Source: an uncultured Ruminococcus sp.
Lineage (GTDB): Bacteria > Bacillota > Clostridia > Oscillospirales > Acutalibacteraceae
Assembly (NCBI GenBank): GCA_902801245.1
Contig: CADCHW010000004.1
Location: forward strand, 1-45,730
Length of the DNA: 45,730 nt
Direction: 5' to 3'
Shown here: positions 8,128 to 16,333 of the stretch, one piece after another
Position numbering within the stretch: position 1 is the first letter of the stretch
How the letters are laid out: each line of letters opens with the position of its first letter
Notes under the pieces: generated by a model
Database searches by the model: none
Told to the model about the DNA's origin: nothing
What the model saw: only the letters and a program-made list of their open reading frames with translations
Translations under genes and position numbers: made by a program

Positions 8128-9156
8128 ATGAATATGGACTTATTAAAAAAACTCTGCCTTGCAAACGGAGTATCTTCGGGCGAGGACGAGATAAGAAATA
8201 TTATAATTTCGGAAATTGACGGTTACGCAGACGAAATAGCCGTTGACAAAAGTGGTAACATTATTGTTTTCAAGAAAGGTGCAAGCCGTGCGGAAAACAA
8301 GCTTCTGCTCTCCGCTCATATGGACGAGGTGGGATTTATCGTAACATCTGTAAACGGTGACGGCACACTTAATATTGATGAGGTCGGAGGAATCGACAGA
8401 CGTGTTATCTCGGGCAAAAGCGTTAAGCTCTGCACTTCAAAATTAAACGGTGTATTCGGAATAAAGCCTATCCACTTATCAAAAGGCGACAGCAAAAACG
8501 AAATTCCCAAGCTCTCTTCAATGTATGTAGACATCGGTGCAAAGGACAGGGAAGATGCCGAAAAGAATATCGAAATCGGCGATTTGGTTGCATTCGAGGG
8601 ATTTTACGAGGAGAACGAGCAGGCTATCATTACAAAGGCACTTGACGACAGAGTTGGTTGTCTTGTGCTTATTGAAATGATTAAGAGTGAACTGCCGTAT
8701 GATATGCACTTCACATTTGTAGTTCAGGAGGAAGTCGGACTTCGTGGTGCAAAAACAGCTTCATACACGGTTGACCCTGATTTTGCGATAGTTGTTGAAA
8801 CAACTACGGCTGCCGATATCCCGAACGTCGAGGATAGCAAGCAGGTTTGCAAACTTGGCGAGGGTGCAGTTATTTCCTTTATGGACAGACGAACTGTTTA
8901 TGACAAAGAGCTTTACAAAGAAGCGTTCAAAGCAGCGGAGCGTGTCGGAGTAAAGGCACAGGCTAAACAGGCGGTGGCAGGCGGAAACGATTCGGGAGTT
9001 ATCAGCGTGTCAAAGGGCGGTGTGAGAACTATTGCCGTTTCTCTTCCGTGCAGATATCTTCACGCTCCGCACACAACAGCATACAAAGAGGATATCAATG
9101 CAGTGTTTGAAACCGTAAACGAACTGGCAAAAACGATTGCCGGAGGAAAGTTTTAA
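8128..9156 (+). CDS. M42 family metallopeptidase
   Basis: A 342-residue M42 peptidase beginning MNMDLLKKLCLANGVSSGED; the ATG at 8128 has an AGGTGA site 7 bases upstream. Motifs are closer to consensus than in the upstream copy: LSAHMDEVGFIVT, KALDDRVGC, VVQEEVGLRGA, VVETTTAADIP (Glu as the second metal ligand) and CRYLHAPHTTA with the C-terminal His. It is predicted to be a dinuclear-metal aminopeptidase forming dodecameric shells. The two tandem genes share the same fold but are clearly diverged, not a recent duplication. The next gene starts 4 bp after this stop. Confidence 0.93.
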   Translation: MNMDLLKKLCLANGVSSGEDEIRNIIISEIDGYADEIAVDKSGNIIVFKKGASRAENKLLLSAHMDEVGFIVTSVNGDGTLNIDEVGGIDRRVISGKSVKLCTSKLNGVFGIKPIHLSKGDSKNEIPKLSSMYVDIGAKDREDAEKNIEIGDLVAFEGFYEENEQAIITKALDDRVGCLVLIEMIKSELPYDMHFTFVVQEEVGLRGAKTASYTVDPDFAIVVETTTAADIPNVEDSKQVCKLGEGAVISFMDRRTVYDKELYKEAFKAAERVGVKAQAKQAVAGGNDSGVISVSKGGVRTIAVSLPCRYLHAPHTTAYKEDINAVFETVNELAKTIAGGKF

Positions 9157-9160
9157 AGTA

Positions 9161-9952
9161 ATGATATACATAAATGATTTCAGTCGGAAATTTGAAATCG
9201 ATTTGTATAAACTCTGTGAAAATTCGCCGTATGGTGCGAGGATAATTTCGTACCATACGGCTTATCACGGCAAAAAATATGATTTTCTTGACTTCTGGCT
9301 TCAAAGAGATGACAATAATAATGCTGTATGTGCATTCTGCAAATACTATTCGACATTGATTATCTGCGGAAATACTCATAGTATTCAAGAGATAAAAGAG
9401 TTTATCAATATGATTTCAGTCAGTGATATTTTATGCGACAGTACGCTTAATCCAACGTGCGATGAAAATATTTCAACAGGCGAAACTATGCTGTGTACCA
9501 AAACTAATAATATTCAGAATAAAATAAATTCCAAATATAAAATACTAAGGCTTAACAGTGATATGAATAACCTTAGGAACGTGTATAATCTTTTGATAAA
9601 AGAAAACGGTCAAAACGTTATGCTGCCCGATTTCGAGAGTTACTTTTTGGATATCTCAAACAGAATACGTCACGGAGTATCTAAAGTATACGTGATAACA
9701 AACGGCTCGGGGGAGATAGTATCCACAGCAACGTTGTTGGCAATTTCGAGGACTTCATCGGTTATAGGCTGTGTTGCAACCAATTCCGACAACAGAAACA
9801 AAGGACTTGCAACCTGTCTTGTAAAATATATTACAGATAAAGAATTATCAAGTGGCAGAGAGGTTTATCTTCACCGTGAAAAAGAAATAAAAATTTATGA
9901 CAAGGTTGGATTTAAAACTGTAGGGAAATTTATAATGCGGTCGGGTGCATGA
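9161..9952 (+). CDS. GNAT family N-acetyltransferase
   Basis: With the ATG at 9161 the protein has 263 residues; an earlier in-frame start would overlap the peptidase gene. The C-terminal half is a GNAT fold: VYVITNGSGEIVSTATLLAI, VIGCVATNSDNRNKGLATCL (motif A with the R/Q-x-x-G-x-A acetyl-CoA loop as NRNKGLA) and KIYDKVGFKTVGKF, the typical final strand. The N-terminal 120 residues (YINDFSRKFEIDLYKLCENS) are not recognised. The substrate is unknown. The last codons and stop (9939-9953) coincide with the GGTCGGGT..CATGAA block of a dispersed repeat, so the C-terminal MRSGA may derive from repeat DNA. Confidence 0.82.
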   Translation: MIYINDFSRKFEIDLYKLCENSPYGARIISYHTAYHGKKYDFLDFWLQRDDNNNAVCAFCKYYSTLIICGNTHSIQEIKEFINMISVSDILCDSTLNPTCDENISTGETMLCTKTNNIQNKINSKYKILRLNSDMNNLRNVYNLLIKENGQNVMLPDFESYFLDISNRIRHGVSKVYVITNGSGEIVSTATLLAISRTSSVIGCVATNSDNRNKGLATCLVKYITDKELSSGREVYLHREKEIKIYDKVGFKTVGKFIMRSGA

Positions 9953-10058
9953 ATTTCCGTTAATAAAGAACTATCTTCACTTATCTCCTGCGGACGTTGT
10001 CCGCTCGGTCTGGTACATAAAGTTATTTTTAGAAAAAGTATCTTCACGTGTTAAAAAA
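9939..10058. repeat. Composite short repeat: two GGTCGGGT units around a palindrome
   Basis: In order: GGTCGGGTGCATGAA (9939-9953), CTATCTTCAC (9971-9980), the palindrome GCGGACGTTGTCCGC (9990-10004), GGTCTGGTACATAA (10007-10020) and GTATCTTCACGTGTTAAAAAA (10038-10058). The same blocks recur at 16259-16312 and, inverted, at 5400-5451. It fills the gap before the DAP dehydrogenase promoter. Confidence 0.65.
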
Positions 10059-10060
10059 GG

Positions 10061-10089
10061 TTGATTTGAGAGAAGATTTGTTGTATAAT
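10061..10089 (+). promoter_or_regulatory. Sigma-A promoter for DAP dehydrogenase
   Basis: TTGATT (10061-10066), 17-bp spacer, TATAAT (10084-10089). It starts 2 bp after the end of the composite repeat and 66 bp before the start codon. Confidence 0.75.
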
Positions 10090-10154
10090 AAATAGGTAAA
10101 TGTTTTTATATATTTTTACAAAAACAGATAGATTTTTCATAAGAGGTGTTTACA

Positions 10155-11141
10155 ATGAGCATTAGAATAGGTATTTACGGTTACGGTAACCTCGGCAGAG
10201 GTGTTGAAGCAGCCGTAAGACAAAATAAAGATACTGAACTTGTGGCAGTATTTTCAAGAAGAAACCCCGACTCGGTTAAGATTGCAACAGAGGGTGTGCC
10301 TGTAGTCGCTGCCGATTCGGTTAAGGATTATAAGGATAAAATCGATGTGTTGATTATCTGCGGCGGAAGTGCTACGGACTTGCCTGTTCAGACACCCGAG
10401 CTTGCAAAGACATTCAATGTTATCGACAGCTTCGATACTCACGCAAATATTCCTGTTCACTTCGCTAACGTTGACGCAGCGGCTAAAGAGGGCGGTAACG
10501 TGGGTGTTATCTCCGTTGGTTGGGACCCGGGAATGTTCTCTCTCAACAGACTTTACGCTAATGCTATCCTTACAGACGGTGTTGATTACACATTCTGGGG
10601 CAAGGGTGTAAGTCAAGGTCATTCAGACGCTGTAAGAAGAATTGACGGCGTTGCAGATGCAAGACAGTACACAGTTCCCGTTCCCGAGGCTCTCGAATCA
10701 GTTAGAAACGGAGAGAACCCCGAGCTTACAACAAGACAGAAGCACACAAGAGTTTGCTACGTCGTTGCGGAAGAGGGTGCAGACAAGGCTGTTATCGAGG
10801 AGCAGATTAAGACTATGCCGAACTACTTCTCCGATTACGATACAACCGTAAACTTTATCACTGCCGAGGAAATGGCTCGTGACCACAGCGGTTTGCCGCA
10901 CGGCGGTCTTGTTATCAGAAGCGGCAAGACAGGCTTGAACGGTGAGCATAACCACATTATCGAGTACAGCCTTAAGCTTGATTCCAACCCCGAGTTTACC
11001 GCAAGCGTTCTCTTAGCGTATGCCCGTGCGGCTTACAGACTTTCACAGGAGGGTGTAAGCGGCTGCAAGACTGTATTTGATATTCCTCCGGCATACCTTA
11101 CTTCGCTTAGTCACGAAGAGATTATTTCTCACTTGCTGTAA
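10155..11141 (+). CDS. ddh: meso-Diaminopimelate D-dehydrogenase
   Basis: A 328-residue NADPH-dependent enzyme from the ATG at 10155, which has an AGAGGTG site 6-7 bases upstream. The Rossmann fingerprint is IGIYGYGNLGRGVEAAV, followed by AVFSRRNP, which binds the NADP phosphate. Family-specific segments follow: NVIDSFDTHANIPVHF, GVISVGWDPGMFSLNR, TFWGKGVSQGHSDAVRRIDG and RDHSGLPHGG. It makes meso-DAP in one step from tetrahydrodipicolinate, serving lysine and peptidoglycan synthesis in the cytoplasm. Length is typical for the family. It has its own promoter; DUF5662 and lipoprotein genes follow on the same strand. Confidence 0.96.
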   Translation: MSIRIGIYGYGNLGRGVEAAVRQNKDTELVAVFSRRNPDSVKIATEGVPVVAADSVKDYKDKIDVLIICGGSATDLPVQTPELAKTFNVIDSFDTHANIPVHFANVDAAAKEGGNVGVISVGWDPGMFSLNRLYANAILTDGVDYTFWGKGVSQGHSDAVRRIDGVADARQYTVPVPEALESVRNGENPELTTRQKHTRVCYVVAEEGADKAVIEEQIKTMPNYFSDYDTTVNFITAEEMARDHSGLPHGGLVIRSGKTGLNGEHNHIIEYSLKLDSNPEFTASVLLAYARAAYRLSQEGVSGCKTVFDIPPAYLTSLSHEEIISHLL

Positions 11142-11174
11142 CTTGTTACTTTATTTTTAAGAGTGGTAATTTGT

Positions 11175-11696
11175 ATGGGTAGTGCTATTAAACATTTTAA
11201 AACTATTACAAGGCATCGCCATCAGGTAATAAAACATTGCTTTAAAGCAGGAATTTTTTGGCAGGGATTAAAGCACGATTTATCAAAATATTCTCCTACG
11301 GAGTTTATACCCGGTGCAAAATATTATCAGGGTACTCGAAGTCCAAATGAAGCCGAGCGTGAAATTTACGGCTATTCGCTTGCCTGGATGCACCATAAGG
11401 GAAGAAACTGCCACCATTTTGAATACTGGACGGACTACAATCCCAAAACAAAAAAACTTGAACCTGTTGAAATGCCGCTCAAATATGTTAAGGAAATGTT
11501 TTGCGACAGAGTTGCCGCAAGTAAAATATATCTGGGTGACAAGTACACAAATGAAGAACCGCTCAAATATTTTCTTAAAGCCAAAGGAAACAGAATGATT
11601 CACCCGAAAACCTCCGAGTTGTTGGAGAAGCTTCTTACAATGCTCCGTGACGAGGGTGAAGATAAAACCTTTGAATATATCAAAAAGTTAAAATAA
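11175..11696 (+). CDS. DUF5662 family protein
   Basis: 173 residues from the ATG at 11175. The sequence is rich in His: HFKTITRHRHQVIKHCFKAG, then WQGLKHDLSKYSPTEF (KHDLSK at residues 33-38) and AWMHHKGRNCHHFEYWTDY (His at 73, 74, 80, 81). This is the conserved pattern of DUF5662, common in Firmicutes and phages. The HD pair and clustered His residues look like a metal-dependent, HD-like hydrolase site, but the function is unproven. It starts 33 bp after the DAP dehydrogenase stop with only a weak ribosome site (GAGTGG), so it may be read through from ddh. Confidence 0.82.
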   Translation: MGSAIKHFKTITRHRHQVIKHCFKAGIFWQGLKHDLSKYSPTEFIPGAKYYQGTRSPNEAEREIYGYSLAWMHHKGRNCHHFEYWTDYNPKTKKLEPVEMPLKYVKEMFCDRVAASKIYLGDKYTNEEPLKYFLKAKGNRMIHPKTSELLEKLLTMLRDEGEDKTFEYIKKLK

Positions 11697-11717
11697 TTTT
11701 TACGGGAGGCTGCGGCT

Positions 11718-13034
11718 ATGAAATTTCATAAAAAGAATTTTTTAATATTTCTTGCCGCAGTATTCTGTGTTGCTGCTGTTACCGGCTGTTCGGCTGAGAA
11801 AAGTACTGTGACAAGTGCCGACATCATAACCGAAGCGGTTCAGACGGAATGTCAGCCGATTTCAAAAAGTACAAACGATACGGCGGTTAAAGCTCAAACG
11901 GTTGATACTCCCGTTAAAGCGGATTCCAAATCTGCTCCTAAAATTGTTGAGGTTAAGAATGATATAAAAAAGTCTACCGATGATACACCGAAAAGACACA
12001 ATGACACGGAAGCGGATAATTCTAACAACGTTACTTCAAAAGTAAAAAGTACCGATACCGATTCGGAAGCAAAGTCTAAAAGCACAGATACAGAAGTTGA
12101 CAAGTCAAAAAACATGACTTCAAAAGTTAGTGCCGATACGGATTCGGAAGCAAAGTCTAAAAGTACCGACACAGAAGTTGATAAGTCAAAAGCCGTGACT
12201 TCAAAAGTTAATGCTAATACGGATTCCGAAGCAAAAACTAAAAGCACTGACACAGAAAATGACAAGTCCAAAACTGTGACTTCAAAAGTCAGTGCCGATA
12301 CGGATTTGGAAGCAAAAACTAAAAGCACTGACACGGAAAAAGACAAAACAAAAAATCCTGATTCCGATAAACCTAAAAACGAAACAAAACCTGTCACGAA
12401 AACTCCGCCAAAAGAATATCATTTGAATGTGAAGCATATCACTCAGTATAAGGATATGCCAACAGGCTGTGAAATTGTAAGTGCAAGAATGGTTTTGGAG
12501 TATTACGGGAAGAACATTACATATGAACATATGCTTTCACGTATTCCGAGAGCAAATTTGAAAGTCACAAAGGACGGCAAACTGTACGGCAAAACTCCGT
12601 ATCAGGCTTTTTTGGGCGACCCTGCAAAGAACAGCGGTTTCGGGTGCTATCCTCCTGTGATAATGGAAATGGTTTCTAATTATAATTACAACGATTTGTA
12701 TGCAGAAAGTACTTGTAATCTGCCGCTTGATTTCATTGCAAAAACATATTTGCCACAGGATATTCCTGTGCTTGTATGGGCGACTATCGGAATGAGCGAT
12801 TCCTATTTGACGGATTCGTGGTACGTCGAGGGTGCAGACGGCAAACCTACCAACCAGAAGTATACATGGAGAGCAGGCGAGCATTGTCTTGTGCTTGTGG
12901 GGTATGACGAGAAGTATTATTACTTTTCCGACCCTTTATCTTATCAGGACATTACCTATTATGAAAAGTCACTTGTGGAAAAACGTTACAAAGAAGTTGG
13001 ATATAACAGTATGATTATCCGAAAATATGAATAG
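11718..13034 (+). CDS. Lipoprotein with tandem repeats and C39-like peptidase domain
   Basis: 438 residues. The N-terminus is a lipoprotein signal (hydrophobic stretch ending VTGCSA; lipobox Cys about residue 24). Residues ~95-230 are a low-complexity, Ser/Thr/Lys/Asp-rich linker built of 27-residue repeats of the type KSTDTEVDKSK..TSKVSAD. Residues ~235-438 form a papain-like peptidase C39_2 domain: the catalytic Cys in DMPTGCEIVSARMVL, the His in AGEHCLVLVGYD, and the likely Asn/Asp in YYFSDPLS. It is probably a surface-anchored cysteine peptidase or peptide-binding protein on a long spacer. A hairpin follows the gene. Confidence 0.88.
   Translation: MKFHKKNFLIFLAAVFCVAAVTGCSAEKSTVTSADIITEAVQTECQPISKSTNDTAVKAQTVDTPVKADSKSAPKIVEVKNDIKKSTDDTPKRHNDTEADNSNNVTSKVKSTDTDSEAKSKSTDTEVDKSKNMTSKVSADTDSEAKSKSTDTEVDKSKAVTSKVNANTDSEAKTKSTDTENDKSKTVTSKVSADTDLEAKTKSTDTEKDKTKNPDSDKPKNETKPVTKTPPKEYHLNVKHITQYKDMPTGCEIVSARMVLEYYGKNITYEHMLSRIPRANLKVTKDGKLYGKTPYQAFLGDPAKNSGFGCYPPVIMEMVSNYNYNDLYAESTCNLPLDFIAKTYLPQDIPVLVWATIGMSDSYLTDSWYVEGADGKPTNQKYTWRAGEHCLVLVGYDEKYYYFSDPLSYQDITYYEKSLVEKRYKEVGYNSMIIRKYE
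12072..12314 (+). repeat. Three 81-bp tandem coding repeats
   Basis: Units start at 12072, 12153 and 12234, each 81 bp (27 codons), with degenerate partial units on both sides. They encode the Lys/Ser/Thr/Asp-rich spacer of the lipoprotein. Being in frame, unit gain or loss would change linker length without breaking the gene. Confidence 0.85.
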
Positions 13035-13039
13035 AACAC

Positions 13040-13087
13040 GTATAAATTTTGCACATATTTGGGCATATGGTGTTGTGAAATTTATAC
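13040..13087 (+). terminator. Hairpin after the lipoprotein gene
   Basis: Arms GTATAAATTT (13040-13049) and AAATTTATAC (13078-13087) pair perfectly, with an inner CATAT/ATATG helix. There is no clear T-run, so termination is likely but not certain. Confidence 0.5.
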
Positions 13088-13105
13088 CAATTTGAAAAAT
13101 AAACC

Positions 13106-13134
13106 TTGAAAAAATTGAACAGATGTATTATAAT
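13106..13134 (+). promoter_or_regulatory. Sigma-A promoter for nfnAB
   Basis: TTGAAA (13106-13111), 17-bp spacer, TATAAT (13129-13134), 32 bp before the nfnA start codon, which has a GAAAGGG site. Confidence 0.8.
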
Positions 13135-13165
13135 ATAGATATATAAAAAAGAAAGGGTTTTTTTC

Positions 13166-14011
13166 ATGTACAAGATTTTAGAAAAAGTTGCACTGAATCC
13201 CTCAATGACAAAAATGGTAATTGAAGCTCCGCACATTGCTAAGAAGGCAAAGCCGGGTCAGTTTATCATTTTCAGAGTTGACGAGTTCGGTGAAAGAGTT
13301 CCGCTCACAATCGCAGATTACGATGCCGAGAAAGGTTCTGTCACAATTATTTATCAGAAAGTTGGAGCAAGCACGCTGCTTCTCGATACTCTTAACGAGG
13401 GCGAGTATATTCTCGACTTTGTAGGTCCTCTCGGAGTTCCGAGCGAACTTGAGGGCTACAAAAAAGTTGCCGTTATAGGCGGCGGTGCAGGCTGTGCGAT
13501 TGCATATCCGCAGGCAAAGGCTCTTCACAATATGGGTACTGCTGTTGACATTATCGCAGGTTTCAGAAATACCGACCTTATCATTCTCGAGGACGAAATG
13601 AAAGCCGCAAGCGATAACCTCTATCTTATGACGGACGACGGCTCAAACGGCAACAAAGGCTTCGTTACAAATGCTCTCGAAGACAACATCAAAAACGGTG
13701 TTGAGTATGACCTTGTTATCGCAATAGGTCCTGTACCTATGATGAGAGCCGTTAGCAATCTCACAAAGCCTTACGGTATCAAGACTATCGTTTCAATGAA
13801 CCCGATTATGATTGACGGTACAGGTATGTGCGGCGGCTGCCGTATTACTGTAGGCGGAAAAACAAAGTTTGCATGCGTAGACGGTCCGGACTTTGACGGT
13901 CACGAGGTTGATTACGAGGAGCTTATGAAGCGTAACGTAACATACAGAAATCTTGAGCAGAGTGCAAGAGAAAAGAATTGCAGACTTGTTAATAATGCGG
14001 AGGTGAAATGA
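13166..14011 (+). CDS. nfnA: NfnA-type FAD/[2Fe-2S] subunit (NADH-dependent ferredoxin:NADP+ oxidoreductase)
   Basis: 281 residues, resembling the dihydroorotate-dehydrogenase electron-transfer (PyrK-like) family. The FAD-binding domain includes GQFIIFRVDEFGERVPLTIAD, the NAD(H)-binding part VAVIGGGAGCAIAYPQAKAL, and the C-terminal [2Fe-2S] motif GMCGGCRITV...FACVDGPDFDG (three Cys plus Asp, characteristic of NfnA). Paired with NfnB it forms the electron-bifurcating transhydrogenase linking NADH, ferredoxin and NADPH in strict anaerobes. The pair is also often annotated as glutamate synthase or sulfide dehydrogenase subunits. Start ATG at 13166 follows a GAAAGGG site. The stop overlaps the next reading frame. 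Confidence 0.92.
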   Translation: MYKILEKVALNPSMTKMVIEAPHIAKKAKPGQFIIFRVDEFGERVPLTIADYDAEKGSVTIIYQKVGASTLLLDTLNEGEYILDFVGPLGVPSELEGYKKVAVIGGGAGCAIAYPQAKALHNMGTAVDIIAGFRNTDLIILEDEMKAASDNLYLMTDDGSNGNKGFVTNALEDNIKNGVEYDLVIAIGPVPMMRAVSNLTKPYGIKTIVSMNPIMIDGTGMCGGCRITVGGKTKFACVDGPDFDGHEVDYEELMKRNVTYRNLEQSAREKNCRLVNNAEVK

Positions 14012-14013
14012 TT

Positions 14014-15411
14014 ATGGCAAAGCCGAATATGTGTCCGACAAAAACTGCTATGCCGGAGCAAGACCCTAATGTAAGAAATAAGAATTTTGAAGAGGTTGCT
14101 ATCGGTTACACCGAGGAAATGGCAATTAACGAAGCTACAAGATGTCTTAACTGTAAGAATAAGCCCTGTGTAAGCGGCTGTCCCGTAAACGTTCCGATTC
14201 CCGATTTTATCGCACAGGTTAAAGAGGGCAACTTTGAAGAAGCTTATTCTGTAATCACAACGGCAAGTTCACTTCCGGCTGTATGCGGCAGAGTCTGTCC
14301 GCAGGAAACTCAGTGTGAGTCAAAGTGCGTAAGAGGTATTAAGACAGAAAGTGTCGGCATTGGTCGTCTTGAAAGATTCGTTGCCGATTATCATATGAAG
14401 AACGCTGCGGAAAAAGCAGAAAAACCCGAGAGCAACGGTCACAGAGTAGCCGTTATCGGTTCGGGTCCTGCCGGTCTTACGTGTGCAGGCACACTTGCAA
14501 AGCAGGGCTATGAGGTTACTGTATTTGAAGCATTCCACACCGCAGGCGGTGTACTTATGTACGGTATTCCCGAGTTCAGACTTCCGAAAGCTATTGTTCA
14601 GAAAGAAATTAGCGGACTTAAGGATTTGGGTGTAGATATAAAAACCAATATGGTTATGGGAAGAGTTATGTCTATTGACGAGCTTTTCGAGGACGGCTTT
14701 GAAGCTGTATTTGTAGGCACGGGTGCAGGTCTTCCGAACTTTATGGGTATGGAGGGCGAAGGACTTATCGGTGTTTACTCCGCTAATGAGTTTCTTACAA
14801 GAATAAACCTTATGAAAGCGTACAAGGAAGAGTACGATACACCTATCATTCGTCCGAAGAATGTCGCTGTAGTAGGCGGCGGCAACGTTGCAATGGACGC
14901 TGCGAGAAGTGCTCTCCGTCTTGGTGCGGATAATGTTTACATTGTTTACAGAAGAAGCGAAGAGGAAATGCCTGCTCGTAACGAGGAAATTCACCACGCT
15001 AAGGAAGAGGGAGTAAACTTCAAGCTCCTCAATAACCCTGTGAAAGTTATCGGTGACGAAAACGGTAAAGTAGTAGGTCTTGAATGCGTAGAAATGGAAC
15101 TCGGCGAGCCTGATGCAAGCGGCAGAAGAAGACCCGTTGCAAAAGAGGGTTCAAACTTTGTGCTTGATGTTGATGCGGTTATCATTGCTATAGGTAACGC
15201 ACCAAATCCGCTTATCCGCTCCACAACTAAGGGGATTGAAGCTAATGCCCGTGGCTGTCTTGTTGTAAATGAAGAAACAATGCAGACAACCAAAGAGGGT
15301 GTTTATGCAGGCGGAGATGCCGTAACTGGTGCGGCTACCGTTATTAAGGCTATGGGTGCAGGCAGACAGGCAGCTAAGTCTATTGATGAATATATTCAGG
15401 GTAAGGCTTGA
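14014..15411 (+). CDS. nfnB: NfnB-type NADPH-binding iron-sulfur flavoprotein subunit
   Basis: 465 residues from the ATG at 14014 (GGAGGTG site 8 bases upstream; the ATG at 14008 is too close to it). The N-terminal ferredoxin-like part carries two Cys clusters, CLNCKNKPCVSGCP and CGRVCPQETQCESKC, for [4Fe-4S] centres. Then come the FAD motif VAVIGSGPAGLTCAGTLAKQ, the NADP domain VAVVGGGNVAMDAARSALRL with YRRSEEEMPA, and the C-terminal YAGGDAVTGAATVIKAMGAG. Length equals that of characterised NfnB. A free-standing GltD would look alike, but the adjacent nfnA supports NfnAB. A strong bidirectional terminator follows. Confidence 0.93.
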   Translation: MAKPNMCPTKTAMPEQDPNVRNKNFEEVAIGYTEEMAINEATRCLNCKNKPCVSGCPVNVPIPDFIAQVKEGNFEEAYSVITTASSLPAVCGRVCPQETQCESKCVRGIKTESVGIGRLERFVADYHMKNAAEKAEKPESNGHRVAVIGSGPAGLTCAGTLAKQGYEVTVFEAFHTAGGVLMYGIPEFRLPKAIVQKEISGLKDLGVDIKTNMVMGRVMSIDELFEDGFEAVFVGTGAGLPNFMGMEGEGLIGVYSANEFLTRINLMKAYKEEYDTPIIRPKNVAVVGGGNVAMDAARSALRLGADNVYIVYRRSEEEMPARNEEIHHAKEEGVNFKLLNNPVKVIGDENGKVVGLECVEMELGEPDASGRRRPVAKEGSNFVLDVDAVIIAIGNAPNPLIRSTTKGIEANARGCLVVNEETMQTTKEGVYAGGDAVTGAATVIKAMGAGRQAAKSIDEYIQGKA

Positions 15412-15449
15412 TTTATCCAATAATAAATATTTCTTTATAAAATAAAACG

Positions 15450-15489
15450 ATACCGATATTCTCAATATCAAATTTGAGAATATCGGTAT
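15450..15489. terminator. Bidirectional terminator between nfnB and the DUF3592-like gene
   Basis: A perfect 15-bp stem (15450-15464 with 15475-15489, arm ATACCGATATTCTCA) and a 10-base loop, followed by T-rich DNA on the plus strand and AAAACG (T-rich when read in reverse) on the other. It separates convergent genes. Confidence 0.85.
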
Positions 15490-15516
15490 TTTATTAACCT
15501 TAATATAAAAATATTT

Positions 15517-15939
15517 CTACGTGAATATTTCCTTTGATTTGCTTTTGAGCAAAAGAAATACAGCTATCGCAATAATACTTATTGACAGAAGCCGAAGTAT
15601 AACAAGCAGTCTGCTTAAATCATTCGGAAAGATTACGCTTGTTGGCAGTTCTGGGTCAACGTAAATTTCAAGCTTTTCGCCCACATAGCTGTTTTTTATG
15701 TCCGCCGAAATTCCGTTATATTCCTTGTTAAGATAATTATAGGTAAATGACGTTTCGGAGATTTCGCCGCTGTCGCGTTTATTTACAGCGGTTACGGTTG
15801 CGGTTATTTTTTCAAGTCCGTCATAGCTGTTGTACAGCCTAGGGAAGAGGATAGTAAGCAGTATTACCGCAAGGCAAAGAACAATTGTACCCGAAAGGAA
15901 CTCCGTTTTGTTTGAATGCTTCTGCTTTTCGGTATTCAT
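15517..15939 (-). CDS. DUF3592-like membrane protein
   Basis: 140 residues with one hydrophobic helix near each end (about 15-32 and 108-128). The middle ~75 residues are predicted outside the membrane: TATVTAVNKRDSGEISETSF, YNYLNKEYNGISADIKNSYV and GEKLEIYVDPELPTSVI. The V..Y.Y..K.Y pattern followed by GE.v.vYvDP..P is that of DUF3592, found in many small bacterial membrane proteins of unknown role. Convergent with nfnB and separated from it by a terminator. No operon partners. Confidence 0.7.
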   Translation of the reverse strand: MNTEKQKHSNKTEFLSGTIVLCLAVILLTILFPRLYNSYDGLEKITATVTAVNKRDSGEISETSFTYNYLNKEYNGISADIKNSYVGEKLEIYVDPELPTSVIFPNDLSRLLVILRLLSISIIAIAVFLLLKSKSKEIFT

Positions 15940-16019
15940 AAATCTTTACCTCTTTAAATTATTTTGTATAATTTTACCACAGATTTAAGCGACTGTCAAT
16001 ATACATTTCAGTGTAAAAA

Positions 16020-16057
16020 AATCCGCTGTACAGTTCTTAGTAACTGCACAGCGGATT
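16020..16057 (-). terminator. Terminator downstream of the dockerin relic
   Basis: Arms AATCCGCTGT (16020-16029) and ACAGCGGATT (16048-16057) pair, with an inner CAGTT/AACTG helix; on the minus strand a T-run follows (A-run at 16014-16020). It lies just past the decayed dockerin at 16082-16240, so the vanished gene's terminator survives. Confidence 0.75.
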
Positions 16058-16081
16058 AATGCTTTTGTTGATATGTATTAT

Positions 16082-16240
16082 TTAATCAAAAATACCATTA
16101 TCTCTGAAACCAACGCTGTAACGCAGAATTGCCAAGCTGTCGGAGCTGGTAATCTTTTAGTCACCGTAAACATCTGCAAGCTTTGTTTTAGCATTGTCAA
16201 ATATTTCAAGCTTAACTATAGCAGAGCAACCTAAAACTAC
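16082..16240 (-). pseudogene. Decayed type I dockerin (gene relic)
   Basis: Minus-strand reading gives VVLGCSAIVKLEIFDNAK, then TKLADVYGD, a TAA stop, KITSSDSLAILRYSVGFRD and NGIFD before another stop. This is clearly the two-half dockerin pattern of the intact protein encoded at 23308-24387 (...ADVNGDGKADSSDSLSILRYSVGLRDYSIFER), with the Ca-binding loops eroded and an internal stop. Nothing recognisable of the rest of the gene remains upstream. The 440-bp gap also holds a terminator, a short repeat and the yqfC promoter. Confidence 0.8.
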
Positions 16241-16258
16241 CTCATAAAATCAACTTTT

Positions 16259-16312
16259 GGTCGGGTACATGAAGTAAGACTAAAAAATAACTATCTTCAC
16301 GTGTTAAAAAAA
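16259..16312 (+). repeat. GGTCGGGT / CTATCTTCAC short repeat
   Basis: GGTCGGGTACATGAAGT, an AT-rich stretch, then ACTATCTTCACGTGTTAAAA. It matches 10007-10058 block for block but lacks the GCGGAC palindrome. Confidence 0.6.
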
Positions 16313-16333
16313 GCATTAAATTTCTTTCGTTCG

